Positions 56,301 through 64,000 of a stretch of 64,000 bases of DNA are shown here, piece after piece (within the stretch, counting starts at the first letter, position 1; the number at the start of each line of letters is the position of its first letter). Source of the DNA: Chlorops oryzae (Eukaryota; Arthropoda; Insecta; Diptera; Chloropidae); contig CM035808.1 in assembly GCA_020466095.1 (NCBI GenBank), positions 24,820,796 to 24,884,795 of the forward strand. The letters run 5' to 3'. The translations under genes were made by a program, and so were the position numbers. The notes beneath the pieces were generated by a model, which worked only from the letters and a program-made list of their open reading frames with translations, searched no databases and was not told the DNA's origin.

Positions 56301-57569
56301 AAAGGAGTCATAGTGTAAACTGGATTTATTTTTGTGGAAAAACTCTACAATGTCGGCCGACTATGACTTAATCTACAATTTACACCTAGAACACTTCTTT
56401 TAGATGATAAAACCCCCTCCAAAACAGTTTAAAAATTACATCGAAAAGAAGCTTAAACAAAATATTCTCCTTAGCAAAATGCAACTGTTTCGGGATAAGT
56501 CTTAAAATGATAAAAAATATACTTTAACCTACAAAATGCAAAGATACAGAGCCGAAAGAAAAAAAAAAACATTTATTTTTATCATTTTCAGAGACTAAAT
56601 CATGAAACTATTTTGTAGCTTCTCAAAGTTATCCACCGCTCAATTGCAAAGGTTAAATGATATCGGTTTTGCGGCGGCCTGTTGGCAACAGTGATTCAAG
56701 GTAATCGCTCGCTCGACCTAGACCTTGTAGTATACATTACGGTTAATATGCTTAGGGCACTTGATAACGTCCGGTGCGCGAGGATTCGGCGGTTCTAAGC
56801 CAACTTCAAGGCAAGCGTTTCCTTGACTCCGCTATTCGCCTAATAGCTATCACTAATGAGAGCAATAAATCACAAAAAGTTATAACAGCGAGAACACGAA
56901 AGCCAGCTTAGGGCTTCTTACATTCAGCATTGAATATGGTACATTGAACGTGCACTTATCCTCTTTCTTCAAGGTGTGTGCGTGTGCTCTTGTGCGCGCG
57001 CGCGCGTGTGTGTGTTCGTGCATGCTTGTGTATATTAATAAGCGAATACAAGTAAACAGAGCAGTAAGTTAAATCGTTGAATAACAAGAAGAAACAAGAA
57101 ATTGCACCAAATCGCGTGAATTTCCCAGGCGAGAGTAATTGCTCGCCATTTTTCTAAACTCATTTTTCTTCGGGCGATTTTCATTCAACGGTCTTTGCCT
57201 TCAACACGTTTTGTTAACCACCGCCGCCGACGTCGGTGCCGCTTGTGTTGCTCCGAATGCGAACAACTGGAACTTGAAAAAGGATTTCTTGAAAGTCCTT
57301 TTGGGCTCGTTTTTTCTGTTTTGTTGTTTGTTTTTTTTTTTGCATGTGTAATGTATGCAAATTGAATATTGTTTGCTTGCTTATGTATACCTTACCTTCT
57401 CTCTTGCATGTAGGCAAACGCACGGCCGAAGACGGAACATTAGAGCAACAAATCTGGGAAGATCGATTTTCCTTGTGCATGTGTGTTTTTGTTAAGGTCA
57501 AGTTCTGTTTTGAAGCACAGCAAAATGCGCTGGAATTTGCTGCGATATTATCGAAGCATGTAAATAACA
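56301..57569. other. Gene-free DNA
   Basis: No supported exon. The stretch near 56680-56860 and 57120-57260 is more GC-rich than average but shows no conserved reading frame. A (CG/TG)n run lies near 56995-57014. Confidence 0.45.
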
Positions 57570-57571
57570 TA

Positions 57572-58859
57572 TTAGGTGTAGTAAAAAGAAATCCATTATT
57601 TTTGCATTTAATTGAGGGCTTTATTTAAGATAGTTAGAATGACCCGATTTAGGTCCAATATGCGCCATTTTGTTCGATAACTTGTTGCCATTTTAAAGGT
57701 AATTTCATTTTGCCTCTCTCAGAGAAGCCCTCGTTCCTATTAGCAAAAAATTGAGACAGTCGAATTTCAGAAGCCTCTCTTGAAGCGAATGTTTCACCAG
57801 CAAAATTGTTCGCCATGGACAGGAACAGATGGTCATCACTTGGTGCCAGGTCCGGACTATAAGGTGGATGCAGAAGAACCTCCCAACCAAACTCCCGGAG
57901 CTTCTGGCGAGTCACTATCGATGTGTGTGGCCTGGCGTTGTCCTGATGGAACACAATTCCTCTCCTATTGTCCAAAGCTGGCCGCTTATGGGCGATTGCT
58001 TCCTTCAGACGGTCCAATTGTTGACAGTAGAGTTCCGAGTTAAGAGTTTTGCCGTATGGGAGCAGCTCATAGTAGATAATTCCCTGCCAATCCCACCAAA
58101 CACACAGCAAAACCTTCCTGGCCGTCAATCCTGGCTTGGCCACCGTTTCCGCCGGTTCACCGTGTTTCGACCACGACCGTTTTCGCTTGAGGTTGTCGTA
58201 AGTGACCCACTTTTCATCACCAGTCACCAACCGCTTCAGAAATGGGTCGATTTTGTTGCGGTTCAGCAGCGATTCGCAGATGGAAATTCGGTCTATGAGG
58301 TTTTTTTGCGTTAACTCGTGTGGCACCCATACATCGAGCTTCTTTGTGTATCCAGCCTTATTCAAATGGTTCCAAACGGTTTTTTGTGCAATCTTTAGCT
58401 CTTTTGCAATCGAAACAGTGCTAACATGACGGTCGGACTCGATAATTTCCATGATTTTATCGACATTTTCGACAATTGGCCTTCCAGTGCGTGGTGCATC
58501 CTTGACATCGAAGTTACCGGAACGGAATCGACGAAACCAAAATTGCGCATGATTGGCTGTTACAGTATCAGGTCCATAAACGCTATTCACATTTTCAGCC
58601 GCCTGGCTTGCGTTTTCTCCCTTATCGAAGAAAAACTGTAAAATGTAGCGAATTTTCTCTTTGCTGATGTCCATCTTTGACAAGCTCTCAAACAAAACTG
58701 AATCAATCAATCAAAAAAGTGTCAAAAAAGCTTTTTTAGTAGGAACTGTCATCTTTCTAATGCCCCCTAGCGGAACACGATCGGACTTATACAACGCGAG
58801 ATGCAGATAAATAACGCCATCTATTGGAAAAATAATGGATTTCTTTTTACTACACCTAA
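57572..58859 (-). mobile_element. Mariner transposon, copy 2, complete, 1288 bp
   Basis: It has the same length and the same terminal 32 bp as copy 1 (TTAGGTGTAGTAAAAAGAAA...), with TA at 57570-57571 and 58860-58861. It is in reverse orientation, 31.5 kb from the end of copy 1. The interior is intact. Confidence 0.97.
57649..58710 (-). CDS. Mariner transposase (copy 2), intact frame
   Basis: This is a 353-residue frame differing from copy 1 at nine positions: L41V, N167K, V174L, Q176R, A247D, Y293D, Y330S, I334K and L352W. The three catalytic aspartates (165, 257, 292) are kept. This copy has the usual GDEKW motif but carries D in place of the aromatic residue right after the third aspartate (PSDDHLF), which may impair catalysis. 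Start choice is as for copy 1 (M1 or M13). Eight differences are single amino-acid changes from a common parent with no frameshift, so both copies are recent. Confidence 0.95.
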   Translation of the reverse strand: MIDSVLFESLSKMDISKEKIRYILQFFFDKGENASQAAENVNSVYGPDTVTANHAQFWFRRFRSGNFDVKDAPRTGRPIVENVDKIMEIIESDRHVSTVSIAKELKIAQKTVWNHLNKAGYTKKLDVWVPHELTQKNLIDRISICESLLNRNKIDPFLKRLVTGDEKWVTYDNLKRKRSWSKHGEPAETVAKPGLTARKVLLCVWWDWQGIIYYELLPYGKTLNSELYCQQLDRLKEAIAHKRPALDNRRGIVFHQDNARPHTSIVTRQKLREFGWEVLLHPPYSPDLAPSDDHLFLSMANNFAGETFASREASEIRLSQFFANRNEGFSERGKMKLPLKWQQVIEQNGAYWT

Positions 58860-58861
58860 TA

Positions 58862-59781
58862 TTAAAGCAAACTAGAGAACATTTGTCAAACGGCATGGAA
58901 TATCGCGCCGTGTAATGTTTGTCACATTAGCAAATCAAAATAAATGCACTACAAAATCAGGCAAGACATAAAAAATTACGGTAACATACGTTATTTATGG
59001 ACGTGCTTATGTGCGAAGAATATTTGTAAATGTCACATAAATGCCTCCTGACAAGTTCGTTATTGGTATATTCAAGTTCAGGAAATACTTTGTTCAGAGA
59101 AACAATTTAATCAATGCTGTGGGCTTGTGGCAATTGGTGAATGTTTGGGTCCAACTGTTAGAAAAGAAAAGCCAAAAGCGGAACATTTCAACACCCTCAC
59201 CTCCTATTTATTCTTTTCGTTTTTTGTCCCGGTTTTAGCTGAGATATCGAACAACCGGATAGGTACATATGTGACGATTTATAGCTATTTTCTGCCACTT
59301 TAAGATTTTTTATGCCACTTTTGGCTTCCATTTTTATCTTAGACAAATTCTGCCTTTTTTCGACTATGATCGTCTGATTTTTCTAATCTAAGCCCTTACT
59401 TAATGAAATCAGATCTTCCAATTTTCTGACCCTTGTCTTATGGTATGTTCTTTTGAGTAAAACATGTAGAAGCCGGAATTTTTCATACAACATAATATAA
59501 TATAATATATATTATATATTGCATTGGAAAGGCCTAAATGTTACCTTCCTAATTCCGGTAAGGAATTGAAAATCGGATTATAATACAGCAAGTTACAGCC
59601 GTATAAGTGATCAAAGGTACCAAAAATTGGTTTTTGGCCCGTAAGTCAAAATTTTGAGGGTCCCTGGAAATTTTCATGGACCATTTCGGGTTCTACTCGA
59701 CCAGACCTACAACTTCTGATGGGTCATTTCAAAAGTATATTCAAAAAGTCTGACTTTGTACCACCGTATATTTTTTTTGAA
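58862..59781. other. Gene-free DNA
   Basis: Nothing recognised; a TA-rich run lies near 59490-59520. Confidence 0.5.
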
Positions 59782-59902
59782 GTGAGAAGTGGGTTGAAGT
59801 TCAACTTCGCTTAACTTGTACGCAAAATGTTGGTAAGAAAATTTTGTTCGCCCCATAAAGTATGCTTTAAATTTTTAAAGTCAACAAAATCCGAGCCCCG
59901 GT
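59782..59902. mobile_element. Truncated relative of the 45220-45460 hAT MITE
   Basis: It shares GGTTGAAGTTCAACTTCGC, then AATGTTGGTAAGAAA, ATAAAGTATGCTTTAAATTT and CAACAAAATCCGAGCCC with the right half of the 45220-45460 MITE. The matching left half is absent, so the element is partial. Confidence 0.65.
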
Positions 59903-59966
59903 TATAGGAGCTTAAATTGGCTTGGCAGATTATTTCGAAATAACTTTGGAACTCTGACGTGAAATA

Positions 59967-60766
59967 CTTTTTATACCCAGCGTAAGCGGGGTATATTAGT
60001 TTTGTGCGAATCTTGTAACAGGGAGAACTACGCTCCGGAGATATAGACATATATATATAGAAATGATCAGGATCAAAAAATGAATCGATTTAGACATGTC
60101 CGTCTGTCCGTCCGTCCGTCTGTCCGTCTGTCCGTCCGTCCGTGGTCGGATCTCCTCCGAAACGGCTGGACCAATCAAGTCGAAATTTGGCACACAGGTA
60201 TATGGGGATCCGAGTATGATCCTAAGTAAAAATAGGAGACATCCGCCCACTGCCACGCCCACAAATGAATATAATGTGTTTTCAGTAAAATGCTTGTAAC
60301 TTGCGAACCACTCAACACATTCCATTGATATTTGGTGTACTGGTAAACTACGAAAAGGGACATATCCTGGCAACAAATGGACGCCGCCCTCCGTGAGCCA
60401 CGCCCACAAATAAGCCCACAAATAAGGGCTTATCGTAACTTGTGAAGTAAAAGGCGTAGAAGGTTCAAATTCGCAACATAGGTTGACCAAGGCAAATGAA
60501 AGGTGTAGGAACAAAAATTTATGTAGCCCGCCCACTGCCACGCCCACAAATAGAGCATTTTCGTAACTTCCGAAGTAAAAGGCGTAGAAGCTTCAAATTC
60601 GCAACATAGGTTCACCAAGGCGAATGAAAGGTGTAGGGAAATAATTTATGTGGCCCCCCACTGCCACGCCCACAAATAGAGAAGGAAAACATAGTGCGCT
60701 CATAATGTTGGGACGCTGGGTATTTCAAAGTCGGGCTTGACCGACTTGAGCTTTCTTACCTGTTTT
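59967..60766 (+). mobile_element. Mini-me-like repeat with (GTCY)n core
   Basis: It begins TTTTTATACCCAGCGTAAGC and GGGGTATATTAG, has a GTCCGTCTGTCCGTCC run at 60098-60142 and three internal repeats with CGCCCACTGCCACGCCCACA plus GTAACTT..GAAGTAAAAGGCG. It ends CTGGGTATTTCAAAGTC and CTTACCTGTTTT. Frames crossing it, including a 183-codon minus frame at 59996-60547, are repeat-derived. The satellite begins immediately after its end. Confidence 0.75.
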
Positions 60767-63700
60767 GTTATTTTTTGAAGTTTTTTTGGAATTTTCATTT
60801 TGGCGGGAAAATAAAGCCGTTATATGTTTTTGAATAAAGTTTCTTTTTCGGGTTTAACTGTCTCAAAATGACATTTTCTACAGGGTTTTTGAGATTTTTT
60901 TTTTCTTAAATGGTTCCTTAGGTCCTAAAGAAAAATCCTGTGGAGAAAAATCCTGGAAAACCCTATGATTTCTACTTATTTGAAGGACCTTTGCTATTTT
61001 CCTTACCCATTAAAATATTTAAAATTTTTTCATTGTAAAGTGTGCTGGACGCTCAAACGAAAGCATACTTACCGACGAAGTTCTCCAAAAAAAAAATTCT
61101 AGCCTTCGAGAAAAAATGATGCCCGAGAAATTTGGTTTTCAGTGCAAAAATTCGTCTGATTCACCAGGCGAACAGGAAAAACAGAAGGTGGATGCCAAAA
61201 TTTCAAATGCTTATATCTCGGAAACTACTAGGAATTTTGGGGTTTTGAAAATTTTGGTTTTTTTGTTATTTTTTGAAGTTTTTTTGGAATTTTCATTTTG
61301 GCGGGAAAATAAAGCCGTTATATGTTTTTGAATAAAGTTTCTTTTTCGGGTTTAACTGTCTCAAAATGACATTTCCTACAGGGTTTTTGAGAATTTTTTT
61401 TTCTTAAATGGTTCCTTAGGTCCTAAAGAAAAATCCTGTGGAGAAAAATCCTGGAAAACCCTATGATTTCTACTTATTTGAAGGACCTTTGCTATTTTCC
61501 TTACCCATGAAAATATTTAAAATTTTTTCATTGGAAAGTGTGCTGGACGCTCAAACGAAAGCATACTTACCGACGAAGTTCTCCAAAAAAAATTCTAGCC
61601 TTCGAGAAAAAATGATGCCCGAAAAATTTGGTTTTCAGTGCAAAAATTCGTCTGATTCACCAGGCGAACAGGAAAAACAGAAGGTGGATGCCAAAATTTC
61701 AAATGCTTATATCTCGGAAACTATTGCGAATTTTGGGGTTTTGAAAATTTTGGTTTTTTTGTTATTTTTTGAAGTTTTTTTGGAATTTTCATTTTGGCGG
61801 GAAAATAAAGCCGTTATATGTTTTTGAATAAAGTTTATTTTTCGGGTTTAACTGTCTCAAAATGACATTTCCTACAGGGTTTTTGAGAATTTTTTTTCTT
61901 AAATGGTTCCTTAGGTCCTAAAGAAAAATCTTGTGGAGAAAAATCCTGGAAAACCCTATGATTTCTACTTATTTGAAGGACCTTTGCTATTTTCCTTACC
62001 CATGAAAATATTTAAAATTTTTTCATTGCAAAGTGTGCTGGACGCTCAAACATAAGCATACTTACCAACGAAGTTCTCCAAAAAAAAATTCTAGCCTTCG
62101 AGAAAAAATGTTGCCCGAAAAATTTGGTTTTCAGTGCAAAAATTCGTCTGATTCACCAGGCGAACAGGAAAAACAGAAGGTGGATGCCAAAATTTCAAAT
62201 GCTTATATCTCGGAAACTACTAGGAATTTTGGGGTTTTGAAAATTTTGGTTTTTTTGTTATTTTTTGAAGTTTTTTTGGAATTTTCATTTTGGCGGGAAA
62301 ATAAAGCCGTTATATGTTTTTGAATAAAGTTTATTTTTCGGGTTTAACTGTCTCAAAATGACATTTCCTACAGGGTTTTTGAGAATTTTTTTTCTTAAAT
62401 GGTTCCTTAGGTCCTAAAGAAAAATCCTGTGGAGAAAAATCCTGGAAAACCCTATGATTTCTACTTATTTGAAGGACCTTTGCTATTTTCCTTACCCATG
62501 AAAATATTTAAAATTTTTTCATTGCAAAGTGTGCTGGACGCTCAAACGAAAGCATACTTACCGACGAAGTTCTCCAAAAAAAAATTCTAGCCTTCGAGAA
62601 AAAATGTTGCCCGAAAAATTTGGTTTTCAGTGCAAAAATTCGTCTGATTCACCAGGCGAACAGGAAAAACAGAAGGTGGATGCCAAAATTTCAAATGCTT
62701 ATATCTCGGAAACTACTAGGAATTTTGGGGTTTTGAAAATTTTGGTTTTTTTGTTATTTTTTGAAGTTTTTTTGGAATTTTCATTTTGGCGGGAAAATAA
62801 AGCCGTTATATGTTTTTGAATAAAGTTTATTTTTCGGGTTTAACTGTCTCAAAATGACATTTCCTACAGGGTTTTTGAGAATTTTTTTTCTTAAATGGTT
62901 CCTTAGGTCCTAAAGAAAAATCTTGTGGAGAAAAATCCTGGAAAACCCTATGATTTCTACTTATTTGAAGGACCTTTGCTATTTTCCTTACCCATGAAAA
63001 TATTTAAAATTTTTTCATTGCAAAGTGTGCTGGACGCTCAAACATAAGCATACTTACCAACGAAGTTCTCCAAAAAAAATTCTAGCCTTCGAGAAAAAAT
63101 GTTGCCCGAAAAATTTGGTTTTCAGTGCAAAAATTCGTCTGATTCACCAGGCGAACAGGAAAAACAGAAGGTGGATGCCAAAATTTCAAATGCTTATATC
63201 TCGGAAACTACTAGGAATTTTGGGGTTTTGAAAATTTTGGTTTTTTTGTTATTTTTTTAAGTTTTTTTGGAATTTTCATTTTGGCGGGAAAATAAAGCCG
63301 TTATATGTTTTTGAATAAAGTTTATTTTTCGGGTTTAACTGTCTCAAAATGACATTTCCTACAGGGTTTTTGAGAATTTTTTTTTCTTAAATGGTTCCTT
63401 AGGTCCTAAAGAAAAATCCTGTGGAGAAAAATCCTGGAAAACCCTATGATTTCTACTTATTTGAAGGACCTTTGCTATTTTCCTTACCCATGAAAATATT
63501 TAAAATTTTTTCATTGCAAAGTGTGCTGGACGCTCAAACGAAAGCATACTTACCGACGAAGTTCTCCAAAAAAAATTCTAGCCTTCGAGAAAAAATGATG
63601 CCCGAGAAATTTGGTTTTCAGTGCAAAAATTCGTCTGATTCACCAGGCGAACAGGAAAAACAGAAGGTGGATGCCAAAATTTCAAATGCTTATATCTCGG

Positions 63701-64000
63701 AAACTACTAGGAATTTTGGGGTTTTGAAAATTTTGGTTTTTTTGTTATTTTTTGAAGTTTTTTTGGAATTTTCATTTTGGCGGGAAAATAAAGCCGTTAT
63801 ATGTTTTTGAATAAAGTTTATTTTTCGGGTTTAACTGTCTCAAAATGACATTTCCTACAGGGTTTTTGAGAATTTTTTTTTCTTAAATGGTTCCTTAGGT
63901 CCTAAAGAAAAATCCTGTGGAGAAAAATCCTGGAAAACCCTATGATTTCTACTTATTTGAAGGACCTTTGCTATTTTCCTTACCCATGAAAATATTTAAA
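60767..64000 (+). repeat. Tandem satellite, 496-bp monomer, at least 6.5 copies, open at window edge
   Basis: The marker GTTATTTTTTGAAGTTTTTT (or a one-base variant) recurs at 60767, 61265, 61761, 62257, 62753, 63248 and 63744, giving monomers of 498, 496, 496, 496, 495 and 496 bp. Monomers differ by few bases. Each carries the same frame of about 70-96 codons (SSDSPGEQEKQKVDAKISNA), but 496 is not a multiple of three and the frames do not join, so coding is unlikely. Monomers 3 and 5 share private variants (ACATAAGC, AATCTTGTGG), suggesting a 992-bp higher-order unit. The array continues past the window. Confidence 0.95.

Noticed and set aside
59996..60547. 183-codon minus-strand frame
   Set aside because: Lies entirely in the mini-me-like repeat, including its (GTCY)n run; repeat-derived.
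61438..61827. 129-codon frames recurring in the satellite (also at 63421-63810)
   Set aside because: Monomer length is not a multiple of three, frames are broken in other monomers, and the content is AT-driven. The repeated preservation is explained by recent tandem duplication.
60767..64000. CRISPR-like array
   Set aside because: Repeat units are 496 bp without spacers, in eukaryotic DNA; it is a satellite.

Overview
The window looks like AT-rich, intron-bearing nuclear DNA of a higher fly (Diptera, probably Schizophora; a tephritid-like fly is my guess, not proven). The reasons are a split D2-like dopamine receptor gene whose protein closely resembles the Drosophila Dop2R product as I remember it, intact mariner copies, (GTCY)n elements of the dipteran mini-me type, and a foldback element with 9-bp target duplications. 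Most of the 64 kb is non-coding and shaped by transposons. Only two host genes can be supported.

Layout. 1-9.6 kb: AT-rich DNA with no gene seen, containing one palindromic element (about 6993-7241). 9.6-12.6 kb: an unclassified element ending in CAC(G/C)GAGAGAAATA and carrying two tRNA-like modules, then a hAT-like MITE rich in ATCGAT. 15.1 kb: a palindromic MITE. 17.1-18.6 kb: a dead PIF/Harbinger element whose MADF gene is split by a second repeat. 18.7 kb: a palindromic MITE with a sister at 56.1 kb. 19.76-23.32 kb: a 3.6-kb foldback element with a 9-bp target duplication. 24.8-26.1 kb: mariner copy 1. 28.2-31.5 kb: hairpins, nested inverted repeats and a 2.07-kb hAT-type element holding an inverted mini-me-like repeat. 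31.9-32.4 kb (minus): an intronless RING-finger gene, with a tRNA-derived SINE candidate beside it. 40.9-45.2 kb (minus): the 3' seven coding exons of Dop2R, from TM3 to the stop codon. 45.2-60.8 kb: MITEs, two more foldbacks (46.97-48.24 and 54.67-55.93 kb), GCATAT/GCGCAA low-complexity DNA, two mini-me-like repeats and mariner copy 2 (57.57-58.86 kb, minus). 60.77 kb to the end: a tandem satellite of about 496 bp that runs off the window.

The two host genes are on the same strand but show no sign of joint function: one is an aminergic GPCR, the other a putative E3 ligase. The most interesting content is the mobile DNA. Foldback elements with different ends share an internal tandem module, tRNA-like A-box/B-box segments recur (three of four inside inverted-repeat elements), and the satellite appears to descend from a dispersed foldback element. 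Gene-level calls rest on visible reading frames, splice sites and motifs. Transposon class calls rest on terminal repeats and target duplications read by eye.
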